64,000 nt of DNA from Pseudomonas sp. Irchel s3h17 (GCF_900187505.1 NZ_FYDL01000010.1:224257-288256); one strand, 5' to 3'; shown: positions 1-8,026, counted from the stretch's first letter. The notes: generated by a model not told the origin, from the sequence alone. A program made the numbers and translations.

Positions 1-1025
1 GGCTGCAAGTGAGCGACCGGCAGGCTGCTCTGCGACGCCAGGCGTTCGAGCACGTGAGTGGCCAATAGCTCGATATCATCACGGCGTTCCCGTAGCGCTG
101 GAACGCGCAGCTCAATCACGTTCAATCGATAGTACAAGTCCTGACGGAAGCGCCCGGCGGCCACCTCCGCGTCCAGGTCCTTGTGCGTGGCGCAGAGTAC
201 CCGCACATCAATCGGCATTTCCTGCTGCCCGCCGATGCTGCGCACGGCCTTTTCCTGAATGGCTCGCAGCAGCTTGACCTGCATGGCCAGCGGCAGGTCG
301 GCGACCTCATCGAGAAACAGAGTGCCTGTGTTCGCCACCTGGAACAGTCCGGGCTTGTCTTCGATGGCGCCGCTGAAGCTGCCTTTGCGATGGCCGAAGA
401 ACTCGCTTTCCATCAGCTCCGCGGGAATGGCCCCGCAATTGATGGCTACAAACGACTGGCCGGCGCGTGAGCCCTGATCGTGAATCAATCGGGCGACCAG
501 CTCCTTGCCGCTGCCGGATTCACCGCTGATGTACACCGGGGCCTGGCTGTGGGCCAGTTTGTCGATCTGTTTGCGCAAGCTGCGCATGGGCAGCGAGTCC
601 CCGAGCAAGCGCCGCTCGAGGGGTTGAGCAATGCCGGTCGGCTGGCGCACTGCGCGGACCACAAGCTCTCGCAGCCGTACAAGGTCCACGGGCTTGGTCA
701 GAAAGTCGAAAGCCCCGGCTTTCAGGGCATTGATGGCGACTTCCAGGCTGCCGTTGGCGCTGATCATCGCCACCGGCAGTTGTGGATGGCGCTGTTGGAT
801 GTGTTGCAGCAGTTCCAGGCCCGTACCGTCGGGCAGCGGTATGTCGGTCAGGCACAGGTCGAATTGCTGGTGGCTGAGCAGGCTTCGGGCTTCACTGACA
901 TTGCGGGCGGTCGAGGTGTCGAGTTTCATTCGACCCAGGGCAATTTCGAGGAATTGGCGAATGTCCGGTTCGTCATCAACGATCAGGACTCTTGGCGCTG
1001 GGGGCATCTTCAACGTTGTGTCCAT
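1..1025 (-). CDS. pilR: PilR-like sigma-54 response regulator (3' part outside the window)
   Basis: Two-component response regulator that, in P. aeruginosa, activates pilA with sigma-54. The gene runs off the left edge, so only about 341 N-terminal residues are present and the DNA-binding domain is missing. Visible are a receiver domain (VDDEPDIRQF; phospho-acceptor Asp61 in LTDIPLPDG; Lys in FLTKPVD), then an AAA+ domain with Walker A GESGSGKE and ESEFFGHRKGSFSGA. The sigma-54 contact loop reads GSFSGA rather than the usual G(A/S)FTGA. I start at the first ATG in frame, 14 bases after the pilS remnant. The identification rests on strong similarity to PilR through both domains and on position beside bamD-rluD. 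Its partner kinase gene is destroyed, so function is doubtful. Confidence 0.85.
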   Translation of the reverse strand, partial: MDTTLKMPPAPRVLIVDDEPDIRQFLEIALGRMKLDTSTARNVSEARSLLSHQQFDLCLTDIPLPDGTGLELLQHIQQRHPQLPVAMISANGSLEVAINALKAGAFDFLTKPVDLVRLRELVVRAVRQPTGIAQPLERRLLGDSLPMRSLRKQIDKLAHSQAPVYISGESGSGKELVARLIHDQGSRAGQSFVAINCGAIPAELMESEFFGHRKGSFSGAIEDKPGLFQVANTGTLFLDEVADLPLAMQVKLLRAIQEKAVRSIGGQQEMPIDVRVLCATHKDLDAEVAAGRFRQDLYYRLNVIELRVPALRERRDDIELLATHVLERLASQSSLPVAHLQ

Positions 1026-1039
1026 CCATGGGCTAACGT

Positions 1040-1156
1040 TTGCCGGCGACGGGAAGGCCGCGAGGGGTGTTCTATCGCCCGATTCATTCGATGACTGTGA
1101 CCGTGAGTAATCTGTCTCAGACGCCGATCCGATTCCTTCAGTTCCTCAGCCTGTTC
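1040..1156 (-). pseudogene. pilS: Remnant of pilS (sensor kinase) upstream of pilR
   Basis: On the minus strand this stretch reads, in one frame, a piece resembling the helix just after the phospho-accepting histidine of PilS: EELKESDRRLRQI, then HSHRMNRAIEH, then SRRRQ. PilS of P. aeruginosa has, as I remember it, EELDAPDRRLTQI, then RMNLVIEN and SRRRQ. The rest of the expected gene (about 530 codons, normally between the PP0621 gene and pilR) is absent: only some 235 bases separate the two neighbours. The scrap ends 14 bases before the pilR start. What I see is the sequence match; that it results from a deletion is inference. Confidence 0.7.
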
Positions 1157-1260
1157 ACTCTCTGTGCCGGGCGGTCGACGCGAGCAGGTCGATGGTGATG
1201 TTCAAAGAGGTTTCTGCCGTCGGTCGGGACAGGCGGCAGGGGGCGAGCGATCGGGCGGGT

Positions 1261-1494
1261 TCAGCGATCACGGGGGCCGGGGCCTTGCTCAAGATGAGCC
1301 TGGCTGCAATACCACTGCTGGTGCAGGCTCAGCGCGCGGTCGCGAGGCAGGTGCACGCCACAATGGGCACAGCGGACCATGGGCGGTGCGTTTTGCTCGC
1401 TCGGCGGCTGGGGGGTATTGACGGGACGCTTGAGCTTGCGCCAGAGCCATACCGCAGCAGCAATCAATGCAATCCAGAACAGTAAACGAAGCAT
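1261..1494 (-). CDS. PP0621 family small protein
   Basis: A 77-residue protein with one N-terminal membrane segment (LLFWIALIAAAVWLW), a basic stretch, and a C-terminal putative metal-binding cluster (CAHCGVHLP followed by YCSQAH). It resembles the small Pseudomonas family named after P. putida PP_0621, which sits between bamD and the pilSR genes. It is co-oriented with bamD and pilR; bamD's terminator separates it from bamD. Function unknown; the CxxC...CxxxH pattern suggests zinc binding but that is inference. Confidence 0.75.
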   Translation of the reverse strand: MLRLLFWIALIAAAVWLWRKLKRPVNTPQPPSEQNAPPMVRCAHCGVHLPRDRALSLHQQWYCSQAHLEQGPGPRDR

Positions 1495-1572
1495 GGTGAA
1501 CCGCTTTTCGACGAATGTTTTGCCAGTTTAGCCAAGGACTCATCCAGCGCACAGCGCTATAAAATCCGGAAA

Positions 1573-1601
1573 TAAAAAAGGGAGACTCGAAAGTCTCCCT
1601 C
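1573..1601 (-). terminator. Rho-independent terminator of bamD
   Basis: Perfect 9-bp stem AGGGAGACT / AGTCTCCCT closed by a four-base loop. On the minus strand it is followed by six T residues. It lies about 20 bases past the bamD stop. Confidence 0.9.
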
Positions 1602-1619
1602 TGGTGCCTCGGGCGAGTA

Positions 1620-2636
1620 TCAGTCGAATACGCCGAAGGTCATGTAGCTGAACCACGAGCGGTCGTCGTCGTTGCCTTCCGCTTCGTGCTGCTCTTCTTC
1701 GGCGGCATCGCCGTCTTGAGGCTTGAGCTCGGGCGGAATGGCATCCTTGGCGTTCTGGTACTGGCGCATGATGTCCTGGTTGGCGCGGGTTTCACCCGGC
1801 GGCAGCGGCGGACGGGACTCGATCAGGCCCAGGGTAACCTTGCTGGCCCACGAACGGTTGTCGGCTTCGGCAACCCGGGGTACGAACTGACCGTCCACCA
1901 GGCTTGGGTGGTTCGGGTAGTTCAGCTTCAGGGTTTCGAGGCTGGTGCTGGCCAGTTCGTCCAGGTGCAGGCGCTGGTAGGACTCGACCATCACGGCCAG
2001 GCCGTCACCGACCGCAGGGGTTTCCTGGAAGTTCTCCACCACATAGCGGCCACGGTTGGCGGCGGCGACATAGGCCTGGCGGGTCAGGTAGTAGTCGGCT
2101 ACGTGGATTTCGTAGGCCGCCAGCAGGTTACGCAGATAAATCATGCGCTGCTTGGCGTCCGGCGCGTAGCGGCTGTTCGGGTAGCGGCTGGTGAGCTGGG
2201 CGAACTCGTTGTACGAGTCACGTGCGGCGCCCGGGTCACGCTTGGTCATGTCCAGCGGCAGGAAGCGCGCCAGCAGGCCGACGTCCTGGTCAAACGAAGT
2301 CAGGCCCTTGAGGTAGTAGGCATAATCGACGTTCGGGTGCTGCGGGTGCAGGCGGATGAAACGCTCGGCGGCAGACTTGGCGGCCTCGGGCTCGGCGTTC
2401 TTGTAGTTGGCATAAATCAGTTCAAGCTGGGCCTGATCCGCATAGCGACCGAACGGATAGCGCGATTCCAGAGCCTTGAGCTTGGCGGTGGCGCTGGTGT
2501 AGCTGTTGTTGTCCAGATCGGTCTGAGCCTGCTGGTACAGCTCGACTTCGCTGAGGTTTTCGTCTACGACTTCCTTCGACGAGCAAGCAGCGGTCAATGC
2601 GAGGATGGCGATCAGCAGCAGGTGTTTCACTTGCAT
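1620..2636 (-). CDS. bamD: Outer membrane protein assembly factor BamD (ComL)
   Basis: Essential lipoprotein of the BAM complex, which inserts beta-barrel proteins into the outer membrane; it works from the periplasmic face bound to BamA. The 338-residue protein has a lipoprotein signal (LALTAAC, lipidated Cys18) and then TPR-type helical repeats with the family signature YPFGRYADQAQLELIYANY and HPNVDYAYYLKGL. I chose the ATG that begins the signal peptide; the frame stays open for 113 codons upstream but that extension has no support. A C-terminal acidic tail of about 40 residues is longer than in E. coli. It diverges from rluD, with about 150 bases between. Confidence 0.95.
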   Translation of the reverse strand: MQVKHLLLIAILALTAACSSKEVVDENLSEVELYQQAQTDLDNNSYTSATAKLKALESRYPFGRYADQAQLELIYANYKNAEPEAAKSAAERFIRLHPQHPNVDYAYYLKGLTSFDQDVGLLARFLPLDMTKRDPGAARDSYNEFAQLTSRYPNSRYAPDAKQRMIYLRNLLAAYEIHVADYYLTRQAYVAAANRGRYVVENFQETPAVGDGLAVMVESYQRLHLDELASTSLETLKLNYPNHPSLVDGQFVPRVAEADNRSWASKVTLGLIESRPPLPPGETRANQDIMRQYQNAKDAIPPELKPQDGDAAEEEQHEAEGNDDDRSWFSYMTFGVFD

Positions 2637-2787
2637 GGCGGCTTGCGTCCCTATGACGGCCGCTGTCTTGGGCGGGGCCGTCCTGTTATGATGAGTGCCC
2701 CGTTGAATAGCCTCGGGGCAAAAGACGCCGTATTTAACCACAAGCGCGCAGCCGAAACCAAAGGCTGTGCCGACGCCTAGTCTGAGC

Positions 2788-3750
2788 ATGTCCGATAAAA
2801 TTGAACTCCGCGCAGAGGTGCCGTCCGAATTGGGCGGCCAACGCCTCGACCAAGTCGCCGCACAACTATTCGCTGAGCACTCGCGCTCGCGCCTTTCCGC
2901 CTGGATCAAAGACGGCCGCCTGACTGTGGATGGAGCGGTTATCCGCCCGCGAGACATCGTCCACGGCGGTGCCATCCTCGAGTTGACTGCCGAGCAGGAA
3001 GCTCAGGGCGAATGGGTCGCTCAAGACATCGCCCTGGACATCGTCTATGAAGATGACGACATCCTGGTGATCAACAAGCCTGCCGGGCTGGTGGTGCATC
3101 CTGCCGCCGGTCACGCCGATGGCACGTTGCTCAACGCCTTGCTGCACCACGTGCCGGACATCATCAATGTACCGCGCGCCGGTATCGTGCACCGTCTGGA
3201 CAAGGACACCACCGGCTTGATGGTGGTGGCCAAGACCATTCAGGCGCAGACGCAACTGGTTACACAATTGCAGAGCCGCAGCGTCAGCCGGATCTACGAG
3301 TGCATCGTGATCGGCGTGGTCACCGCGGGCGGCAAGATCAACGCGCCCATCGGTCGTCACGGCCAGCAACGCCAGCGCATGGCGGTGATGGAAGGCGGCA
3401 AGCAGGCGGTGAGTCATTACCGCGTGCTCGAACGTTTCCGCTCCCACACTCACGTGCGGGTCAAGTTGGAAACCGGTCGTACGCACCAGATTCGCGTGCA
3501 CATGGCCCACATCAACTTCCCGTTGGTCGGAGACCCTGCCTACGGCGGTCGTTTCCGGATCCCGCCGGCAGCCAATCCAACCATGGTCGAGTCGCTGAAA
3601 AACTTCCCGCGTCAGGCACTGCATGCGCGTTTCCTGGAACTGGATCACCCGACCACGGGCAAGCGCATGAGCTGGGAATCGCCGTTGCCGGAAGATTTCG
3701 TCTGGTTGCTGACGCTGCTCAAGCAGGACCGTGAGGCGTTCATCGGATGA
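2788..3750 (+). CDS. rluD: 23S rRNA pseudouridine(1911/1915/1917) synthase RluD
   Basis: Converts three uridines in helix 69 of 23S rRNA to pseudouridine. The 320-residue protein has an N-terminal S4 RNA-binding domain (QRLDQVAAQLF, SRSRLSAWIKDGRLTVDG) and the RluA-type catalytic domain with HRLDKDTTGLMV, where Asp138 is the expected nucleophile, then GRTHQIRVHMA. Start: the ATG of MSDKIELR gives the usual family length; a GTG seven codons upstream is less likely. The stop overlaps the pgeF start by four bases (ATGA), implying translational coupling. Confidence 0.95.
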   Translation: MSDKIELRAEVPSELGGQRLDQVAAQLFAEHSRSRLSAWIKDGRLTVDGAVIRPRDIVHGGAILELTAEQEAQGEWVAQDIALDIVYEDDDILVINKPAGLVVHPAAGHADGTLLNALLHHVPDIINVPRAGIVHRLDKDTTGLMVVAKTIQAQTQLVTQLQSRSVSRIYECIVIGVVTAGGKINAPIGRHGQQRQRMAVMEGGKQAVSHYRVLERFRSHTHVRVKLETGRTHQIRVHMAHINFPLVGDPAYGGRFRIPPAANPTMVESLKNFPRQALHARFLELDHPTTGKRMSWESPLPEDFVWLLTLLKQDREAFIG

Positions 3751-4472
3751 TGGACTGGCTGATTCCTGACTGGCCCGCGCCGGCCGGGGTCAAAGCCTGT
3801 GTCACCACCCGTGCGGGCGGCGTCAGCTTGGCGCCGTTCGACAGCCTCAACCTGGGGGATCACGTCGACGACAATCCCGTGGCGGTGGCCGAGAATCGCC
3901 GTCGCCTGACCGAGCACTTCGCCATTCAACCGGCCTGGTTGCAGCAGGTTCACGGGGTTGTCGTGGCGCACGCCGACCCAGCGGTGGTCGCCACGGCGGA
4001 TGCCAGTTGGACGGCCACCCCCGGGATCGCCTGTACGGCGATGACAGCGGACTGCCTGCCGGTGTTGTTCTGCGACCGAGCCGGTACTCGCGTTGCCGCG
4101 GCTCATGCCGGTTGGCGCGGGCTGGCGGCGGGTGTGCTGGAAGCCACCCTCGACAGCCTGGCAGTGGAGCCGACACAGGTCCTGGCCTGGCTCGGCCCGG
4201 CCATCGGCCCGAAAGCCTTTGAGGTCGGCCCGGAAGTTCGCGACGTGTTCATTGCGCAACTGCCGCAAGCGAGCGAGGCTTTTGTGCCCAGCCACAACGC
4301 TGGCAAGTTCATGGCTGACATTTACCGGCTGGCGCGCCTGCGTCTGGCGGCTTGCGGTGTCACGGCCGTCTACGGTGGCGGTTTGTGTACCGTGACCGAT
4401 CCTCGCTTCTTCTCTTACCGCCGCGCGCCTCGCACGGGTCGGTTTGCCTCCCTGATCTGGCTGGAACGCTAG
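3747..4472 (+). CDS. pgeF: Peptidoglycan editing factor PgeF (YfiH, laccase-domain family)
   Basis: A 241-residue protein of the former multicopper-polyphenol-oxidase (DUF152/YfiH) family. The E. coli member removes wrongly incorporated amino acids from muropeptide precursors. The His/Cys/His metal-site residues are all present: QQVHGVVVAHAD, TADCLPVLFCD and AAHAGWRGLA. It overlaps rluD by four bases and is probably cotranscribed with it, as in many gammaproteobacteria. About 130 bases then separate it from clpB, which has its own heat-shock promoter. Confidence 0.9.
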   Translation: MMDWLIPDWPAPAGVKACVTTRAGGVSLAPFDSLNLGDHVDDNPVAVAENRRRLTEHFAIQPAWLQQVHGVVVAHADPAVVATADASWTATPGIACTAMTADCLPVLFCDRAGTRVAAAHAGWRGLAAGVLEATLDSLAVEPTQVLAWLGPAIGPKAFEVGPEVRDVFIAQLPQASEAFVPSHNAGKFMADIYRLARLRLAACGVTAVYGGGLCTVTDPRFFSYRRAPRTGRFASLIWLER

Positions 4473-4502
4473 AGTCTTCTGACCTGTATCAACTGTACGA
4501 CG

Positions 4503-4530
4503 CTTGAATCCCCCAGAATCGACCGCATCT
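4503..4530 (+). promoter_or_regulatory. Putative sigma-32 (heat-shock) promoter of clpB
   Basis: CTTGAA (4503-4508), 14 bases, then CCGCATCT (4523-4530) resembles the E. coli sigma-32 consensus CTTGAAA / CCCCATNT. It lies about 70 bases upstream of clpB, a classical heat-shock gene. Not tested. Confidence 0.65.
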
Positions 4531-4601
4531 AGTGAGGTATCTGGCAGGTTTCTCTATTTAGGTGTGTCCATCGCTCCGGCCTGCTCAAAGGAAGGTGACC
4601 A

Positions 4602-7166
4602 ATGCGTATAGACCGTTTAACCAGCAAATTACAGTTAGCGTTATCCGATGCCCAATCCCTGGCCGTAGGCCTCGATCATCCAGGCATCGAACCTGCGCAC
4701 CTGATGCAAGCGCTGCTTGAACAGCAAGGCGGCTCAATCAAGCCGTTGCTGATGCAAGTGGGCTTCGACGTCAACAGCCTGCGCAAAGCGTTGAGCAAAG
4801 AGCTCGACCAGCTGCCAAAAATCCAGAACCCCACCGGCGACGTGAACATGTCGCAGGACCTGGCGCGCCTGCTCAACCAGGCCGATCGCCTGGCCCAGCA
4901 GAAGGGTGACCAGTTCATCTCCAGCGAACTGGTGCTGCTTGCGGCCATGGACGAGAACAGCAAGCTCGGCAAGTTGCTGCTCGGCCAGGGGGTCAGCAAG
5001 AAGGCCCTGGAGAATGCGATCAATAACCTGCGCGGTGGCGAGGCAGTGAATGACCCCAATGCCGAGGAGTCGCGCCAGGCACTGGACAAATACACGGTCG
5101 ACCTGACCAAGCGCGCCGAAGACGGCAAGCTCGACCCGGTGATTGGCCGTGACGACGAGATTCGCCGGACCATTCAAGTGCTGCAGCGCCGTACCAAGAA
5201 CAACCCGGTGCTGATCGGTGAGCCTGGCGTGGGTAAAACCGCGATTGCCGAAGGCCTGGCCCAGCGCATCATTAATGGCGAGGTGCCGGACGGCCTCAAA
5301 GGCAAGCGTCTGCTCTCGCTGGACATGGGCGCGCTGATTGCGGGTGCCAAGTACCGTGGCGAGTTCGAGGAGCGCCTCAAAGGCTTGCTCAATGAACTGT
5401 CGAAGCAGGAAGGGCAGATCATTCTGTTCATCGACGAGCTGCACACCATGGTTGGCGCCGGCAAGGGCGAAGGCTCGATGGACGCCGGCAACATGCTCAA
5501 GCCGGCCCTGGCCCGTGGTGAGTTGCATTGCGTGGGTGCGACCACGCTCAACGAGTACCGCCAATATATAGAGAAGGACGCGGCCCTCGAGCGGCGCTTC
5601 CAGAAAGTACTGGTGGATGAGCCGAGCGAAGAAGACACCATTGCGATCCTGCGTGGCCTGAAAGAGCGCTACGAGGTTCACCACAAGGTAGCGATCACCG
5701 ACGGTGCGATCATCGCGGCGGCCAAGTTGAGCCATCGCTACATTACCGATCGCCAGTTGCCGGACAAGGCCATCGACCTGGTCGATGAGGCCGCCAGCCG
5801 CATTCGGATGGAAATCGACTCCAAGCCGGAAGTGCTGGATCGCCTGGAGCGTCGGTTGATTCAGCTCAAGGTCGAATCCCAGGCCCTGAAGAAAGAAGAC
5901 GACGAAGCGGCGATCAAGCGCCTGGAGAAATTGCAGGAAGAGATTGCTCGGCTGGAGCGTGAGTATTCCGACCTGGAAGAAATCTGGACCTCGGAAAAAG
6001 CCGAAGTGCAGGGCTCCGCGCAGATCCAGCAAAAAATCGAACAGTCCCGCCAGGAACTGGAAACAGCGCGTCGCAAGGGCGACCTGAACCGCATGGCCGA
6101 GTTGCAGTACGGGGTGATCCCGGATCTGGAGCGCAGCCTGCAAATGGTCGACCAGCATGGCAAGAGGGAAAACCAGTTGCTGCGTAGCAAGGTGACTGAG
6201 GAAGAGATCGCCGAGGTCGTGTCGAAGTGGACCGGCATCCCGGTGTCGAAGATGCTCGAAGGCGAGCGCGACAAACTGCTGAAGATGGAAAGCCTGTTGC
6301 ACCAGCGTGTGATTGGCCAGAACGAGGCGGTCGTGGCAGTGGCCAACGCCGTGCGACGTTCCCGCGCCGGGTTGTCCGACCCGAATCGCCCAAGCGGCTC
6401 GTTCATGTTCCTGGGCCCTACCGGTGTGGGCAAGACGGAACTGTGCAAGGCCCTGGCCGAGTTCCTCTTCGATACCGAAGAGGCGATGGTACGGATCGAC
6501 ATGTCCGAGTTCATGGAGAAACACTCGGTGGCCCGCTTGATCGGCGCACCACCAGGCTATGTGGGCTATGAAGAGGGCGGTTACCTGACCGAGGCCGTGC
6601 GTCGCAAGCCGTACTCGGTGATCCTCCTGGACGAGGTCGAGAAGGCCCACCCGGACGTGTTCAACGTGTTGCTGCAAGTGCTGGAAGACGGCCGCCTGAC
6701 GGACAGCCATGGGCGCACCGTGGACTTCCGCAATACAGTGATCGTCATGACCTCCAACCTGGGATCGGTACAGATCCAGGAACTGGTGGGTGATCGTGAA
6801 GCACAGCGTGCGGCGGTGATGGATGCGGTATCGACGCACTTCCGTCCGGAGTTCATCAACCGGATCGATGAAGTAGTGATCTTCGAGCCTCTGGCCCGTG
6901 ATCAGATTGCCGGCATCACCGAGATCCAGTTGGGCCGCCTGCGCAGCCGTCTGGCCGAGCGCGAGCTGAGTCTGGTGCTGAGCAGTGAGGCGCTGGATAA
7001 GTTGATTGCGGTGGGTTACGACCCGGTTTATGGCGCACGACCGCTCAAACGAGCGATCCAGCGCTGGATCGAGAACCCGTTGGCACAGCTGATCCTGTCC
7101 GGCAGTTTCCTGCCAGGCAGCAGCGTGACGGCCACTGTTGTGAACGACGAGATCGTTTTCAACTGA
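4602..7166 (+). CDS. clpB: ATP-dependent disaggregase ClpB (Hsp100)
   Basis: Hexameric AAA+ chaperone that threads aggregated proteins through its pore together with DnaK-DnaJ-GrpE. The 854-residue protein has a Clp-N domain (1-150), first AAA+ module with Walker A GEPGVGKT (206-213), the coiled-coil M domain (about 400-525, EEEIARLEREYSDL-like heptads), and second AAA+ module with Walker A GPTGVGKT (605-612). Length is typical. The ATG has a good ribosome site (AAGGAAGGTG, 4588-4597). Flanked by a heat-shock promoter upstream and a strong terminator downstream, it is probably transcribed alone. Confidence 0.98.
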   Translation: MRIDRLTSKLQLALSDAQSLAVGLDHPGIEPAHLMQALLEQQGGSIKPLLMQVGFDVNSLRKALSKELDQLPKIQNPTGDVNMSQDLARLLNQADRLAQQKGDQFISSELVLLAAMDENSKLGKLLLGQGVSKKALENAINNLRGGEAVNDPNAEESRQALDKYTVDLTKRAEDGKLDPVIGRDDEIRRTIQVLQRRTKNNPVLIGEPGVGKTAIAEGLAQRIINGEVPDGLKGKRLLSLDMGALIAGAKYRGEFEERLKGLLNELSKQEGQIILFIDELHTMVGAGKGEGSMDAGNMLKPALARGELHCVGATTLNEYRQYIEKDAALERRFQKVLVDEPSEEDTIAILRGLKERYEVHHKVAITDGAIIAAAKLSHRYITDRQLPDKAIDLVDEAASRIRMEIDSKPEVLDRLERRLIQLKVESQALKKEDDEAAIKRLEKLQEEIARLEREYSDLEEIWTSEKAEVQGSAQIQQKIEQSRQELETARRKGDLNRMAELQYGVIPDLERSLQMVDQHGKRENQLLRSKVTEEEIAEVVSKWTGIPVSKMLEGERDKLLKMESLLHQRVIGQNEAVVAVANAVRRSRAGLSDPNRPSGSFMFLGPTGVGKTELCKALAEFLFDTEEAMVRIDMSEFMEKHSVARLIGAPPGYVGYEEGGYLTEAVRRKPYSVILLDEVEKAHPDVFNVLLQVLEDGRLTDSHGRTVDFRNTVIVMTSNLGSVQIQELVGDREAQRAAVMDAVSTHFRPEFINRIDEVVIFEPLARDQIAGITEIQLGRLRSRLAERELSLVLSSEALDKLIAVGYDPVYGARPLKRAIQRWIENPLAQLILSGSFLPGSSVTATVVNDEIVFN

Positions 7167-7190
7167 CCGTTTACCCAGCGTTAATGGAGG

Positions 7191-7218
7191 AGGCCCCGCA
7201 TTGCGGGGCCTTTTTTTT
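7191..7218 (+). terminator. Rho-independent terminator of clpB
   Basis: Stem AGGCCCCGC / GCGGGGCCT with a very short loop, followed by eight T residues, 24 bases after the clpB stop. Confidence 0.95.
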
Positions 7219-7329
7219 GGAGCGAGCACGCTCGCGATGGTCTCAAGAGCAACGCGTTGAGTCAGAAAGTACGCGTTATCGTTAACGCCCATCGCGAGCG
7301 CTCGAGCGTCGACCGGCTGCTCCTACAAG
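7219..7329. repeat. REPIN-like pair of inverted palindromes
   Basis: Two imperfect palindromic arms, GAGCGAGCACGCTCGCGATG (7220-7239) and its diverged reverse complement (CCATCGCGAGCGCTCG, 7289-7304), face each other across about 50 bases, followed by CTCCTACAAGG. This is the layout of Pseudomonas REPINs, but the core differs from the other copies in this window. Confidence 0.65.
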
Positions 7330-7490
7330 GGTTGACCTTCGTTTAGCGAACTTTTTTTTCTTAGGGTGTTGAACTGTAAGGAAAAGGCTTGTAAAGTGCG
7401 CCCCGCAGTAAGTCGCTCCAAGGGTTTCTTCTCCCCAAGAAGAAATCTGAAATAAGTTGCAAATCAGTGTCTTGAAAGCAATTTAGGGGG

Positions 7491-7518
7491 TTGACAGAGG
7501 TGTTTAAGCTTGTAGAAT
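7491..7518 (+). promoter_or_regulatory. Sigma-70 promoter of the tRNA cluster
   Basis: TTGACA (7491-7496), a 16-base spacer, and TAGAAT (7513-7518) followed by GCGCGCC, a GC-rich discriminator typical of stringently controlled stable-RNA promoters. It precedes tRNA-Asn by about 90 bases. Confidence 0.85.
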
Positions 7519-7606
7519 AGCGCGCCTCAGACACACGAACGCAGCGATGCGAACGGGTCGAAGAGAGTGCAGTAAAGCGTCAAATGTTGTAATTGAAATA
7601 TGTAGT

Positions 7607-7682
7607 TCCGTGATAGCTCAGTCGGTAGAGCAAATGACTGTTAATCATTGGGTCCCAGGTTCGAGTCCTGGTCACGGAGCCA
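7607..7682 (+). tRNA. tRNA-Asn (GTT)
   Basis: A 76-base cloverleaf with acceptor stem TCCGTGA / TCACGGA, anticodon loop CTGTTAA (anticodon GTT), T-loop GGTTCGAGTCC and an encoded CCA end. Confidence 0.97.
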
Positions 7683-7691
7683 ATTTCAAAC

Positions 7692-7768
7692 CGGGGTATA
7701 GCGCAGTCCGGTAGCGCGCCTGCTTTGGGAGCAGGATGTCAGGAGTTCGAATCCCCTTACCCCGACCA
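7692..7768 (+). tRNA. tRNA-Pro (TGG), copy 1
   Basis: A 77-base cloverleaf with acceptor stem CGGGGTA / TACCCCG, anticodon loop TTTGGGA (anticodon TGG), T-loop GTTCGAATCC and an encoded CCA end. It starts 10 bases after tRNA-Asn, so both are probably processed from one transcript. Confidence 0.97.
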
Positions 7769-7773
7769 TTTTT

Positions 7774-7849
7774 GGGTCGTTAGCTCAGTTGGTAGAGCAG
7801 TTGGCTTTTAACCAATTGGTCGTAGGTTCGAATCCCACACGACCCACCA
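7774..7849 (+). tRNA. tRNA-Lys (TTT)
   Basis: A 76-base cloverleaf with acceptor stem GGGTCGT / ACGACCC, anticodon loop CTTTTAA (anticodon TTT) and an encoded CCA end. Only five bases separate it from the preceding tRNA-Pro. Confidence 0.97.
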
Positions 7850-7913
7850 TTTTTGAAACCAGTTAGCGCTGGAATCGAATCTTAAGATCAGAGGCCAAAA
7901 GCACTGATCGTGG

Positions 7914-7943
7914 AAGGCGCCTTTTAAAAGGTGCCTTTTTTTT
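7914..7943 (+). terminator. Terminator within the tRNA cluster
   Basis: Stem AAGGCGCCTTTT / AAAAGGTGCCTT followed by a run of T residues. It lies between tRNA-Lys and the second tRNA-Pro, so that copy may depend on readthrough or its own promoter. Confidence 0.85.
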
Positions 7944-7945
7944 AC

Positions 7946-8022
7946 CGGGGTATAGCGCAGTCCGGTAGCGCGCCTGCTTTGGGAGCAGGATGTCAGGAGT
8001 TCGAATCCCCTTACCCCGACCA
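7946..8022 (+). tRNA. tRNA-Pro (TGG), copy 2
   Basis: Identical base for base over all 77 positions to the copy at 7692-7768. It begins two or three bases after the T-run of the internal terminator, with no clear promoter of its own in between. Confidence 0.97.
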
Positions 8023-8026
8023 TATT

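Noticed and set aside
2637..2975. N-terminal extension of BamD by 113 codons.
   Set aside because: The lipoprotein signal peptide must be at the N-terminus; the extension overlaps rluD's promoter and start on the other strand.
4734..7292. An open frame of 852 codons antisense to clpB.
   Set aside because: A shadow of third-position GC in the highly biased clpB gene; the translated sequence is His/Gln/Leu-rich without domains, and clpB itself is certain.
7607..8022. The tRNA cluster as an attachment site of an integrated element.
   Set aside because: No integrase gene or partial tRNA duplicate follows; the neighbour is a REPIN and then core ndh. The second tRNA-Pro is full length.
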